Part shown: positions 1 through 10,589 of the stretch, piece by piece
How the letters are laid out: every line of letters starts with the position of its first letter
Position numbering within the stretch: the first letter of the stretch is position 1
Position numbers and translations under genes: made by a program
The notes under the pieces: generated by a model
Seen by the model: the letters and a program-made list of their open reading frames with translations, nothing else
The model's database searches: none
What the model was told of the DNA's origin: nothing
Assembly: GCA_963576565.1 (NCBI GenBank)
Contig: OY755045.1
Span: 7,995,477 to 8,059,476 of the forward strand
Reading direction: 5' to 3'
Length of the DNA: 64,000 nucleotides
Source of the DNA: Aspidapion aeneum
Taxonomy: Eukaryota; Arthropoda; Insecta; Coleoptera; Brentidae

Positions 1-940
1 TGACGACTAAGTAATTGTAGCTAATGATAAAGAAGACGGAGTATATGATGAGAAAGTTAACGGAAGAATACCAAAAGTGAGGGTTAACAGTGGAAGTGGA
101 CAAAACACAGTACTTATGTATTGGAAACGAATCAAGTGAGTTAGAACTAGACAATGGACAACTTAAATATATCCATGCAATGAGTATGTATACTTGGGTG
201 TCACATTTGATAAGACAGACTGTAAAGAACTGGAAAAAAAATAGTAAAAGCAAAAAAGTTATTGGATATCGTAACAGTATTTTATAGAGCAGAGAGATAA
301 AAAGAATGTAAAATTTAACATATATGAAACAATGGTGAAAAACACGCTGTTGTATGGAATAGAGACTTGTCGCATAACAGAAAAATACAAAATAAAAATG
401 GAAAGTGTCGAAATGGATGCAATAAGAAAATCAATGGGAATATCCAGAACAGAACACATAAGAAATGAGATCATAAAAGAAAGAATGGGAATCAAGGGAA
501 GCATAACGGATGACATCACTAAAAGGCAACTGATATGGTACGGCCATGTACAACGGATGAACGACGAAAGATTACCAAAGCAGGTCCTAAATGAGATCAT
601 AAAAGAAAGAATGGGAATCGAGGGAAGCATAACGGATGACATCACTAAAAGGCAACTAATATGGTACGGCCATGTGCAACGGATGAACGACGAAAGATTA
701 CCAAAGCAGGTCCTAGAATGGCAACCAATAGGGCGCAGAAAAAGAAAGCGTCCTACAGTAGAATGGCAACAGTCAATACAAAGATCAATGAGTCAAAAAA
801 ATCTGACAGAAGATGATTGTCAGGATCGAAGGAGGTGGAGAATAGGCGTCGGACAACGTAGTTCGTTAAAATTTATTAATAGCCTGATATTTTAAGATTA
901 AAAAAATAAAAAAGCCCCAAAATAAAGTACACATTTTTCT
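1..940 (+). mobile_element. LINE 'L2', 3' fragment of reverse transcriptase ORF
   Basis: The window opens inside the catalytic box of a non-LTR retrotransposon: bases 2-7 encode the two aspartates of the FADD motif, and the following glutamine codon is TAA. The reading then needs at least two frame changes. Visible pieces are VDKTQYLCIG (about 99-128), TLLYGIETCR (341-370), two copies of LIWYGHVQRMNDERLPKQVL, and a basic tail GRRKRKRPTVEW. These belong to the C-terminal region after the RT domain of RTE/BovB-type or related LINEs. Other copies of the same family lie at 43757-44920 and, on the minus strand, 58852-59455. It is a dead, 5'-truncated copy. The family is clear; the exact clade is inferred. 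Confidence 0.85.
464..715 (+). repeat. 126-bp in-frame tandem duplication inside LINE L2
   Basis: Bases 464-589 and 590-715 are two nearly identical 126-bp (42-codon) units running from NEIIKERMGI to ERLPKQVL. The duplication keeps the frame open, so the 187-codon ORF at 332-895 spans both. The first unit reads GIKGS and the second GIEGS. The other L2 copies in the window carry a single unit, so this is a local duplication and not a family trait. Confidence 0.9.
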
Positions 941-1613
941 GAATTAGCGCAATTTTACCAAGCTATTCTTATTTTTTTCACACATCACAATAGTTAAGGG
1001 TAGTACATACAAAATAACCTATTTTTACTATTAAGACCCTGTTTGTAGATAAGTGAACTCCATATTGGGTAAACTGGCTATTTTTATAATCAAAAATCGT
1101 GTCAAAATATTAAACAATTAACGTGGCAAAGTACCATGGGAAAATATCGATTCCTATCGATCGATCCAGCGATAGAGTCTATGTCCATAAAGGCAAATAA
1201 GGTGTAAGAAAAGTAGCAGTTGTGTGACCAACGAATAACAATAGATCAACGATTGGTATCTTTGGAATCAGCTCATTCACATTCAAGTCATATCTGAAGA
1301 TATTTCGTTAGATAACATAACACATCTTAAAGATTAACATAAGATGTCTTGTTTAAATCTTTTTGATGTCCGGACCTATTACGAACCTTTATAAGATAAA
1401 AATATAATGTAGATGAAATATACAGGCACAGTTTCCAGATATTTTAAAGATAAGGGATTTTGCAAATAAAGCCATGCAATTGCTCAGATTAGCACCAGTT
1501 TCAGACTCATATGGACCCGTAGAGAAACCTCAAAAAACCCACAGAATTTTAAACAGTCTATTAACCTACTAAGTATATGTCTATTTTTTGCCACATTTTC
1601 ATTATATTCGGTA
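941..1613. other. AT-rich stretch, no gene recognised
   Basis: No coding motif was found. The part around 1310-1460 has short inverted pieces such as CATCTTAAAGAT and ACCTTTATAAGAT that recur near 61700-61850, so it may be a decayed dispersed repeat. Confidence 0.4.
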
Positions 1614-1947
1614 ATGTTTTACCTATAGGCACTATTCAATTGGCACCTAATATCAGTCTTGCCTAGCATAGAAAATTCTATGTGGTTATTTAAATAAGTA
1701 GCCCTCTCTTTTTGAGTCTAACTAACTAAAGTGCTTGAAATCGCACATTCCTTTTGCCACCCACGCAGGATAACTTCGTGGATTGTTCATAATAAGACAA
1801 ATAAAGCAAAAAAAAAAGCATTTCGTTTTTCACAAGCGCACAACCAGTTTTCAGCATCGTATAATTTTTTATTACTTGCACTAAAATTTTGGTTAATTTT
1901 TAGAATTTTTAGATCAGGTCTATGTGGCCTTAAAGATTTTATTTGTA
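1614..1947 (+). repeat. Dispersed repeat, copy 1 (inverted partner at 4156-4470)
   Basis: This stretch is repeated in reverse complement at 4156-4470. Shared landmarks, in order, are GGCACCTAATATCAGTCTTG, GGATTGTTCATAA, GACAAATAAAGCAAAAAAA, ACAACCAGTT and TTTTGGTTAATTTTTAG, followed by AAAGATTTTATTTGTA. No transposase or RT motif is visible. Copy 2 has about 37 extra bases near its 4200-4240 end. Confidence 0.8.
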
Positions 1948-2474
1948 ATCGAAGTTCATATGTCAACGTATTTAAATTTGCACAGTTAATTATGCAATCG
2001 ACGGTATTTATTTCCATTTTATAAACAAACGATAACAAAAACAATGACACACAACCGGCAATGCTTTTTACTACTGAAATACCCCAAATCAAAACAAACT
2101 CATACGTCTTCACTAAGGATAGAACCGGCAACGTGTAGAAGGGCAACGGAAGTTTACGCACAATGGTGATGGCCGACTTCAACTAAAATACACATTGCCT
2201 GACACTATTAAAGCTAGGCTTTACCCAATGTTTAATGCTGTCAGTTATTTTTGTTTTTTTTTTAATTTTGAGAAAACCTAACCGTAAAGTTTGTTTTGAT
2301 ATTTTTGGGCTTTTAGCAACAAAAGAAAGTCCTTGTTTGGGAAAAATTCCGATCAGGTGATAATTTCTCTCTTTGTTGAAAGTTATTTCCTTTTGGATCA
2401 CCTGATCATTTTGGTAAAATCATGCGCGCTTTTGCACACGCTGGGAGTTTGAAGCGCCACCCTGTGTTTGACAG
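1948..2474. other. Non-repetitive AT-rich stretch upstream of exon-like segment
   Basis: No recognisable coding or repeat structure. It ends in a pyrimidine-containing CCTGTGTTTGACAG that could serve as a splice acceptor for the exon-like segment that follows. Confidence 0.3.
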
Positions 2475-2608
2475 GGGAATGAAAAAATCACTTCCGACAA
2501 GAAACTGAAAGAAGTCACACGTGGTTTACGTTTAAGACCGAAATTCCAGCCACAAGAACAGGCCGCGGCCGCGAGTGAAATTGTGGAACTGCTGCTGAAT
2601 GAAAGAAG
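2475..2608 (+). CDS. Candidate host-gene internal exon, protein not recognised
   Basis: A 134-bp open stretch lies between an acceptor-like TTTGACAG at 2467-2474 and a donor-like AAG|GTAAGC at 2606-2614. Read from 2475 it gives 44 codons plus 2 bases, with good amino-acid balance: a charged start (NEKITSDKKLKEVTRG), a basic LRLRPKFQPQEQ, an alanine run AAAASE and a leucine-rich IVELLLNER that could be helical. It is much GC-richer than its surroundings (GCCGCGGCCGCG). In this frame there is a stop just upstream at TTTGAC, inside the putative intron, and TAA directly after the donor, as expected for an exon. I do not recognise the protein. No neighbouring exon was found, so a chance ORF or exon-like repeat remains possible. 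Confidence 0.4.
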
Positions 2609-3196
2609 GTAAGCTTCTAGCGTGTTTCCGATTTTTTTTCCTTTGTTTTAAGTCTAATAGACGTCTGTTTTCCAGATTTAATTTTGGGGTAATTTTTTTT
2701 GGGATATCTCTAGTTTTCTCCCCTTCAGGGCAAAGCCGTCTTGGTCCTTGGACCGCGTCTATTTGGCCCTTCGCGCTCAGATGTCTACCCAATAAGTACC
2801 TTAAAGTATTCTTCTAGGATAGTTCTTTAAGTTACACTTGGATATAAACCGATGAAAGATCGTATCTGAAACCACGATAAAAGTGTTAAAAGTCCGGCTA
2901 TGAAGAGAGGCTAGTGTAATATGAATTCCGCATGCTTTGGAAACTTTTCTTATCTTTGAAGATCTTTGAAATACGTTTAATATGTTGCCATTTATAAGTT
3001 AAAAAATATCTCTAATGAGGTGAGACACATTTAAGAATGTTTTTCATCATTTTTATGTGATACCAGGTACCTACTCAATTCGAGGTGAGATTCTCTATTA
3101 TAATGACGTACATTATTATTAAAATTATTCGATACGTATAGGCAAAATAGACCAGTACGCGTAAAGGGAAAGGGGGGCAATGTGGGTTACTTAAAA
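2609..3196. other. No gene recognised; possible intron sequence
   Basis: AT-rich, without RT, transposase or repeat landmarks shared elsewhere in the window. If 2475-2608 is an exon this would be intron. Confidence 0.3.
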
Positions 3197-3288
3197 CAGT
3201 GGCGGCAGCTACAGGGAGGGCAACGGGGCAGTGCCCCCCCAAAACCAGACATCAAACAGTACTTTTAATTGATTTATTTTTAAAAAAA

Positions 3289-4155
3289 GTTATCACAGCC
3301 GAACTTATTAAATATGGCACTGAAGCACTGTTTTGGAGATTACGGAATCTTTTTCAAAAATATTTAAATGGAACTGTAGTACCAACTGAGTGGAAAACGT
3401 CATATATATCCACAATACACAAAAAAGGAAGGAAAGATATATGTGACAATTATAGAAGTATATCTGTGACTAGTACGCTAAGCAGAATATACGGTAAAAT
3501 AATAAGAAATAAAGTGGAGAGCGAATATAAAGACATGGAGGCAGAAGAACAAGCTGGTTTCAGGGCGGGTAGATCGACTTTAGATCATCTCTTTTGTATA
3601 ACCCAAGTTATTGAAAAGAAAATGGCATACGGACAAGAGCTGCATCTGCTTTACGTCGATTTGCAGAAGGCATATGATAGTATACCACTAAATATACTTT
3701 GGAAAGCGTTGGAAAACACAAACATAAGCGTACAACTAATTAAGGCCATCAAAGAATTATACCGCAATAGTAACGCAAAAGTTAAAATAAAAGCAAAACT
3801 AACCAAAGGCTTTCAAGTAAATAAAGGTCTTAAACAAGGTTGCTGTATCTCGCCTACGCTCTTCAAGATATACTTGTAAGTCCTTAAAGTATGGAAGAGA
3901 AAATGCCAAAACATGGGAATTCCGTTGGACGAAACCACCATGTATTCTTTATGTTTCGCCGATGATCAGATAGTAGTGGCTCAGGATTATGACGACCTCG
4001 AATATATGACACGAAAACTAATAGAAGAGTACAATAAGTGGGGACTAGAGGTTAATCTCAATAAGACAGAGTATATGTGTATCGGTGGAATGAAACAGGA
4101 TCTAATCTTAAATACCGGGCAGCGAATTCAGTCATGTTATGATTATAAATACTTA
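3289..4155 (+). mobile_element. LINE 'L1' reverse-transcriptase fragment with in-frame stop
   Basis: This encodes most of an RT domain. Visible blocks are YRSISVTSTLSRIYGKII, EQAGFRAGRSTLDHLF, LLYVDLQKAYDSIPLN (first catalytic Asp), KGLKQGCCISPTLFKIYL and LCFADDQIVVAQDYDDLEY (catalytic FADD). The frame is open from 3199 to 3876, then TAA at 3877-3879, then open again in the same frame to 4164. Compared with the copy at 34378, the codons GAA CAA after KIYL have become a single TAA: a 3-bp loss that created the stop. The 5' end is missing, as is everything after YKYL, where the dispersed repeat joins. Family copies: 34378-35320, its mirror copy, 48066-49235 and 57808-58492. Confidence 0.9.
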
Positions 4156-4470
4156 TACAAATAAAATCTTTAGGGCTGCATAGACCGGACCTAAAAATTA
4201 ACCAAAACTTTAGTGCAATTAATGCCCAGGGGTGTACCAAAAAAACTTATAATAGAAAATTTAATAAAAAATTAAACGATGCTGATAACTGGTTGTGCGG
4301 TTGTGAAAAAAGAAACGCTTTTTTTGCTTTATTTGTCTTGTTATGAACAATCCACGAAGTGATCCTGCGTGAGTGGCACTTTAGTGAAAAGTTAAAAAGA
4401 CACAAAGTATTTTCTATGCTAGACAAGACTGATATTAGGTGCCAATTGAATTGTGCCTATAGGCAAAACA
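4156..4470 (-). repeat. Dispersed repeat, copy 2 (inverted partner at 1614-1947)
   Basis: Reverse-complement counterpart of 1614-1947, with about 37 extra bases (ACACCCCTGGGCATTAAT and flanks) in the middle of one end. It joins LINE L1 directly at about 4155. Confidence 0.8.
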
Positions 4471-4615
4471 TAAAACTACACCAAGTAGCTGCTTGTTTGG
4501 AAAATACTAAAATAAAATTATTTAGGTAAGTTTGTTTATCTAATTTTTCTTGCAATTTAAACCTCTGCCCCCCCCCCCCCCCCCCCGCAATTTATAACGT
4601 CACTAGCCACCACTG

Positions 4616-5289
4616 ATTAAAAGGACATTTTTAATCTCTTGTGCATAAAACAAATTTTAGTTCTCTTTGTCTCAGGCAATTAAAAAGTTAGGCACGCCTC
4701 TGATATGGCTTAGACTTGTTTTCGACGAAAGCAATAATTTCTAATATGGTTTTAAAACAATCTTGTTTTTATATTTTTTACTCAGCGCTATATAACGAAA
4801 AATATTAATATCTCCTGTCACCGAAGAAACTAAAAACAACACCTTTTATATTCCAAAAAAAATTGGAACAGATAACAAACATTTTCAAACACGCTTTTAA
4901 ACTGTCAAAGACTAATGTGGACATCTTTGACTCAGCCGGGTTTTTAACATTTTGTGTTTCGTAGATTAGATCCATTTATTTTAACACTTTACCTTAATCG
5001 AGTTCGTTTCGTGATTTAGGTCAACTCAGAGCAGACTGGACCATTTTAGCGATAAGGAAAGAAAATAAAAGTTTTGGTGCGGAAAAGTGAGATAGCTTGA
5101 TGAACAAACTAACGCCGTGCTATATGGATGTCTCCATGATCGGTTATCCTAACTAATGTTTTTAATTAAATTTTATATGTTAGAAGAGGAAAAATATATC
5201 TTAGGTATAAACATTCATATTAAAGGTTATCACCCTCTGAGTAAAATAATTTAAAAAAAAACTATAAATATTCTATAAGCTTTCATACA
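4616..5289. other. AT-rich stretch, nothing recognised
   Basis: No RT, transposase or tandem structure seen. Short ORFs only. Confidence 0.35.
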
Positions 5290-5357
5290 GACAAAAAGAA
5301 CATTTCGACAAACCAAATATGTTAGAGCATAAATATGGAGCATACCCATGCATTCTC
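5290..5357 (-). repeat. Left flank of dispersed repeat interrupted by foldback element FB1
   Basis: Contains ACCAAATATGTTAGAG, also present near 63646. The last nine bases, TGCATTCTC (5349-5357), are duplicated on the other side of the foldback element at 6221-6229. Confidence 0.55.
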
Positions 5358-5373
5358 GGGCGGCAGATAAAAG

Positions 5374-5620
5374 GTCGAAAGTACAAAAGGTCGAAAAAAT
5401 GAGGTCGAAAATACAAAAGGTCGAAAGTACAAAAGGTCGAAAAAAATAAGGTCCAAAATACAAAAGGTTGAAAGTACAAAAGGTCGAAAAACAAACGGTC
5501 GAACATACAAAAGGTCGAAAATACAAAAGGTCGAAAATACAAAAGGTCGAAAATACAAAAGGTCGAAAGTACAAAGGGTCGAACGTACAAAAGGTCAAAT
5601 TACAAAGGTCGAAAATATGA
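5374..5620. repeat. FB1 left-arm minisatellite, 16-bp period
   Basis: Direct copies of AAAGGTCGAAAGTACA with A/G changes at one position (AAATACA, AAGTACA), a few 14-15 bp units, and one variant with AAACAAACGG. Confidence 0.9.
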
Positions 5621-5924
5621 AAATAAAAGATTGAAACCTAACCAAGTCCAATTGCCCTGCCCAGCCGAAGTAGTCCAAAGGTCGAGGATAGTTCATAGTT
5701 AACCAGGTTAGGTTACTAACCCAACCTGACCAGGTTAGGTTTGTTTCCAAAAAAAAAAAACTACCCTGATTTCGTCAGGAAAGTTTTTTTTTTGATATAC
5801 TAACCTAACCGGGTCACGTTGTCATAGTAACCTAACCTATCCTCGGGTCCGGGTCCACCTCGACTGGACAGGTCAATTCGACTTGATACAGTAAATTGTT
5901 ATGTTTAATATTTTGTATTGTCGA

Positions 5925-6212
5925 TTTTTTTCGACCCTTTGTGCTTTCGACCTTTTGTAATTTCGATCTTCTGTACTTTCGATCTTTTGTACTTTCGACC
6001 TTTTGTACTTTCGATTTTTTGTACTTTCGACCTTTTGTACTTTCGACCTTTTGTACTTTCGACCTTTTGTTTTTGGACCTTTTGTACTTTCAATCTTTTG
6101 TACTTTCGACCTTTTGTACTTTCAACCTTTTGCACTTTCGACCTTTTGTGTTTTCGACATTATTTTTTCGACCTTTTGTACTTTCGACGTTTTGTACTTT
6201 CGACCTTTTATC
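5925..6212. repeat. FB1 right-arm minisatellite, 16-bp period
   Basis: Direct copies of TTTCGACCTTTTGTAC, the reverse complement of the left-arm unit, with scattered substitutions (CAACC, GATCT, GACGT). Confidence 0.9.
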
Positions 6213-6387
6213 CGCCGCCCTGCATTCTCACATGCGATGCTTGAAGCCAGGGCCCCTATTTAATTCTTAATGTTCCATTCTCGGGTAGACAGGATTTTGG
6301 TTACTGCGCATGCGTCAGTTTTGGTGGTTCTGGAACGTACTCCGTTACGTCACTACATTATTTGGCAATTGTCAAAAGTTTAGGGTT

Positions 6388-6690
6388 ATGTCTATTATTT
6401 TCTTCTAAAAACTAGTGTAATTAAGTGAAAATTTATCAAATTGTGGATTAAAATTGTAGTTTTTCTAAAACTAGTGGTGCAGATTTATTGTGGACACCAT
6501 GAAGAGTGTTTAATGGCATCTATAAACCACTTTTAACTTTATTAACAAATTATAAAGAAAAATACATGTAGTTACCTATGGAAAGGCACTCCCTTACTTC
6601 TTCCAGACATTTTTCCACAAACCGCACATGTTTTACATGAATTATTTCCCATTTTTCACAGAAAAAACATAATTTCACACGACAAACGTC
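6388..6690 (+). repeat. Dispersed repeat shared with window end (63774-64000, inverted)
   Basis: Landmarks are TTATGTCTATTATTT, AAAATTTATCAAATTGT, GCAGATTTATTGTGGACACC, GGCATCTATAAACCAC and AATTATTTCCCATTTTTCAC, all found in reverse complement at the end of the window. This copy carries about 95 extra bases (roughly 6550-6640). A short third piece is near 13305-13345. It looks like a non-autonomous DNA element; no coding content. Confidence 0.8.
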
Positions 6691-6721
6691 AAAAAATCAA
6701 TATGGCCCCATCCCCTGTTTT

Positions 6722-9345
6722 TGGATTTGTCTAAAGCTTTTCAATTATCAGTTCGAAATTTCTAACATAGGAAAAATAAAATGCATTCAATTAAAATTAA
6801 CTTTAGATCAGGCTAACTATTTTATTACAGCACTTTACAGATCTCATGAAATAGATTGTTTTGAGTTTATAGAGAGTCTTGATTCTTATCTGAGAACTAT
6901 TACAAACGCAGGCTGTCAAATTCTTATAGGGGATTTTAATATAGACATTTTAAAGCAGACAAATGTCTCTGAAGAATATTTAAACTGTCTATCTGCGAAT
7001 GGTTTTCAACCTTACATAAATAAAATAACAAGAGTCAGAGATCAACAAAAATCATGTTTAGACCATATATTTATAAAATTTATCAGGGACCAATTAAATG
7101 TAGTTTCAGTGGTATTTCAGTATGAACTTACAGACCATTACCCGATTATGGCATTTATTAAAATAAATAAAAAACTGGAAATTATAAACAAAAATGACTA
7201 TTACAAAACATACACTGACTATCCTAAAGTTAGACAAAAAATGCAGGAAAACAGTTTTTGGCGCTCTTTCTATTTGGCTGAAGATATAGATGGAGCGACA
7301 GAAATTTTAATCAACAACATAAACTCAACAGTTAAAAACTTTTCTAAAACAGTTCGCCTTAAAACTCAAAATCAACCAAAAAATATCTGGATGACAAAAG
7401 GACTAGTTAAATCAGTAGCAACAAAAAATAAAATGTACACAGAATGTCTGCAAAACCCTCAAAATAACGAGATGCTTATAAAGTATAAAACCTACAAAAA
7501 TAAATTAACAAGTTTAATACAAAAAACTAAAAAGGAATATTACGCAAAACAAGTAGAACGGGTCTCAAATTCATCACAAAAACTATGGACATTGGTAAAT
7601 AAGATATCTAACAACAATAAACTGCAAAAAACAGATATAAAAATAATAAAAATAAACAACAATGTATCTACTGATACACAACAAATTGCAGAGGCATTTA
7701 ATACACATTATACTGAACTTGGTAAAAAATATGCAAACAAAATCACTCCTCCGGCAAATCCACCCCCTAAGAAAACCCGTAATCAAAATTCGCTTTTTTT
7801 AAATCTAACTAATCCAGAAGAAATACAAAAATTAATAGAAAAGTTAAAACTTAAAAAAGCACCAGGCTATGATACAATTAAATCAGAGACACTAAAACAT
7901 ATATCGGATATTGTTTCACCGCATCTAAGTTTTTTAATAAATAAATGCATGGAGATGGGTTACTTTCCGGGGGTTTTAAAGATTGGAATCATCAAACCAT
8001 TGTTCAAAGGGGGCAATAGACAAGAAATAATCGATTATAGGCCAATAACACTCATCTCAACTCTTGCTAAAATTTTTGAAATGGCACTTAAAAATAGAAT
8101 TGTGAAGTTCTTGGATAAGTATAAACAGCTCTCTGATAACCAGTTTGGTTTTCGTGCAGATAGATCAACTGAGGACGCAATAGTGTACTTAACAAAAAAT
8201 ATTTATGAAGCACTTGACAAAAAAGAAGCTTCACTTTGCGTCTTTATTGATCTGGCTAAAGCGTTTGACACCGTGTGTCATAAAAAACTTATTGAGAAAC
8301 TTGAACGACATGGAATTCGGGGTTCGTGCCTTGAACTAATAAAAAGTTACTTAAATAATAGAAAACAATCTGTTAAAATTGAAGAACATTTTAGTTCTAT
8401 GAAAAATGTGGAATACGGCATTCCTCAGGGCACGGTTCTTGGTCCACTGTTGTTTATTGTTTATATGAATGATATCTTTGAGCTGGATTTAAAGGGTATT
8501 GCTGGAAGTTTCGCTGATGACACCTTTCTTTTTGTAAAAACTAAATCTTGGTGCGAAACACAATACATTGCTGAGGAAGATTTTAAAAAACTAAAAGATT
8601 GGTTTGACTATAACACATTAACTTTAAATACAAATAAGACCAATTTTATCACATTCTCTTCTTATGCCTCTGGAGCTCCCGAAATAGATAGCTTGAAGAT
8701 ATCAGATTTGCATACTGTAAAATCCACAGAGTCTGCCAAATACCTAGGAATTATAATTGACAAACATTTACGTTGGAACTTGCAAATAAAACACTTAACT
8801 AATAAGTTGAGATACCTAATATCTAGATTTAAATGTCTCAGAATGCACCTTAAATTACCGGAGCTTAGAACACTGTATTATGCTCTGGTTCAATCTCATT
8901 TGACCTATGGTATTTGTGGGTGGGGAGGAGTCAACGAGTTTAACATTAACAAACTAAAAACCACTCAAAAATGGATCATTAAAGTAATCTATAATAAAAA
9001 CTTAAAATATCCAACTGAAAAGTTGTTTGATGAATCTAGATTTTTAAACATGAGGCAATTGTTTTGTCAAAAAATTGCCATAAGAATTTTTAATAGAAAA
9101 GAAAAAATTGAGATTTACCACCACCCACATAGAACTAGAAGCGTTGTGAAGCAAAAAACAAAAACCTTAAGGTCGAATAAGATAATAGGAACCAAATGCA
9201 TAAGTTCTATTGTACCAAAATTATTTAACTTAATACCTAGTGAACTTAAAAAAGTAAAACAATTTAAAAAAAATAAGTTCTTAATAAAAAACTGGATATA
9301 CAAGACCAATATAGAAATTGAAAATTTGTTTCATTAAAACCAACA
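6722..9345 (+). mobile_element. Jockey/CR1-like LINE ORF2, 5'-truncated but otherwise open
   Basis: A single frame is open from at least 6701 to the stop at 9335-9337, roughly 870 codons. First comes the C-terminal half of an AP-type endonuclease: ILIGDFNIDI (about 6929-6958), CLDHIFIKF and LTDHYPIMAF. Then the RT domain follows: PGVLKIGIIKPLFKGG, IDYRPITLISTLAKIFE, NQFGFRADRSTEDAI, LCVFIDLAKAFDTV, YGIPQGTVLGPLLF and the catalytic GSFADDTFLFV. The C-terminal part has AKYLGIIIDKHLRW and LVQSHLTYGICGWGG. The N-terminal part of the endonuclease and any ORF1 are missing, so the copy is dead, but the open frame says it inserted recently. Start codon not applicable. Confidence 0.93.
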
Positions 9346-9520
9346 TTTTAATTATGTATACTTTTTTTTCACAAAATGTGTGAATTTCAAAATAGTGTCT
9401 TTAAAAACCCGATAGTGTCTCTTCAAACCCGATAGTGACAACTTAACTCGATAATGACAAGTTAACCCGATAGTGACCAGCTAACCCAATAGTGACAATT
9501 TAATCCAATCAGTTAAAAAT
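9346..9520 (+). repeat. LINE 3' untranslated tail with ~20-bp tandem units
   Basis: After the ORF stop there are five to six loose copies of AACCCGATAGTGACAAGTT (about 9408-9506) with variants CTCGATAATGAC and CCCAATAGTGAC. CR1/L2-type LINEs often end in short tandem repeats, so this is likely the element's own 3' end; an independent satellite is possible. Confidence 0.6.
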
Positions 9521-9694
9521 AAAACTAGATTATTATTTAAAATCAAATGACTTTTACGCAACAAGTGGGTAATACCACTTCATGTGTTTTTGTTTATTTT
9601 CACTTGTTTTTCTATTTCCAATTCTTTTAATTCAATTTAGTTAAGTTAAATTGCTGTACCTTGAAAGATTGAAAATAAACATTTATTTATTATT

Positions 9695-10500
9695 ATTTAT
9701 TTATTTTGATAGCGTCGATCATAAAATACTGTGTCAAAAGCTTAGTAACTATGGTGTCAGGGATCGCGAGTTGATGTTATTTGTGTCATACTTGGGTAAT
9801 AGAAGCCAGTGTGTGGTAGAAAAATATCAAGGTGATCTTATCAGATCTTCTCCAGGACTGGTGTAAAAGGGGGTACCGCAAGGGTCAATTTTTGGGAAAC
9901 TTGTTTGCCTTAACCCCAAGTTGAAAATTTAGCGAAAAGCATGTGCAGGTATTGGTACGCCCTAAAGCTAATTCGGGATAACATCGGTGTGGCAGCTTGT
10001 CTGCCAGCATTTCACGCCTTCATACAGGGTTAGGTATGGAAAACAGCAAAAAAGGGGTCTAAGAATTATTTTTCAAATGAAAAAATCCGATAGCTGTAGG
10101 CAAGTTTTTATGGAAAATAGAATACTCACAGTATTTTCTTTATACATACTGGAGTGTGTAAGTTTTATGGTCGCCAATCCAGACCTTTTCAGTGGCTTGG
10201 AACAAGAACATGTATATTACACAAGACATAAAAGTAATTTAAAAACTGAAATGGAACATTATACTTATGTCTAAAAAAATGGTAAATATTCCATCGTAAA
10301 TTGTGGAATAAATTGCCATCAAAAATTAAAGATTTGCCTCCCAAAACTTTAAAAATTAAACTAAAAAACTACTTACTAAGAAAAGCATATATTCCGTAGA
10401 TGATTTTTTTGGTGACAGTTTGAGTGACATTTTTTAGATGTTATAGGTATTTGTATCTTTTGTGTCATATTTTTTTTAAAATGTTACCTGTTTAATTTTA
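9695..10500 (+). mobile_element. Decayed LINE RT and C-terminal fragment
   Basis: Broken pieces of a second LINE. FDSVDHKILCQKLSNYGV and SYLGNRSQCV (9706-9820) are RT blocks, ending at a stop just before KGVPQGSIFG. After a deletion, 9987-10274 has GLRIIFQMKKSDSCRQVF and LYILECVSFMV, then in another frame 10292-10396 encodes HRKLWNKLPSKIKDLPPK to KAYIP and a stop. The last is the C-terminal block common to CR1/Jockey-like ORF2. The FADD box is lost. Confidence 0.8.
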
Positions 10501-10589
10501 TGCTACACTTGTATATACTACAAGTAATTTATTTCCTTACTGTTTTATTTTCTATTTTTTTATTATTATTTATTTTATTTTAAACTTAG

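Larger units (their letters stand above)
3197..4615. mobile_element. hAT-like element interrupted by LINE and dispersed repeat
   Basis: The left end is CAGTGGCGGCAGCTAC followed by a GGGCA/CCCCCCC stretch; the right end is a long C run then CACTAGCCACCACTG, whose reverse complement is CAGTGGTGGCTAGTG. This matches hAT terminal repeats. The flanks (ACTTAAAA left, ATTAAAAG right) share only TTAAAA, so an 8-bp duplication is not clean. Inside lie LINE L1 (3289-4155) and the inverted dispersed repeat (4156-4470), so the element is a shell carrying later insertions or was formed by capture. Confidence 0.5.
5358..6220. mobile_element. Foldback-type element FB1 with 16-bp minisatellite arms
   Basis: An 863-bp element bounded by a perfect 9-bp duplication TGCATTCTC (5349-5357 and 6221-6229). 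The ends are inverted repeats: GGGCGGCAGATAAAAGG on the left and the reverse complement with one difference (GGGCGGCGGATAAAAGG) on the right. Each arm is an array of a 16-bp unit, GGTCGAAAGTACAAAA, about 16 units per arm and in opposite orientation. The ~300-bp core has short inverted AGGTTAGGTT blocks and no transposase. Long TIRs made of tandem subrepeats plus a 9-bp duplication are the signature of Foldback (FB) elements and of Mutator-related transposons in general. Non-autonomous. The FRPFVLSTFC-type ORFs across it are artefacts of the repeat. Confidence 0.8.

Noticed and set aside
5374..6212. CRISPR-like regularly spaced repeats
   Set aside because: The units abut directly with no unique spacers, are 16 bp long, occur in inverted arms, and the context is eukaryotic transposons.
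5251..6270. Overlapping ORFs with FRPFVLSTFCTFDLLYF-type repeats on both strands
   Set aside because: They are translations of a 16-bp minisatellite; a period not divisible by three opens several frames at once. No independent coding evidence.
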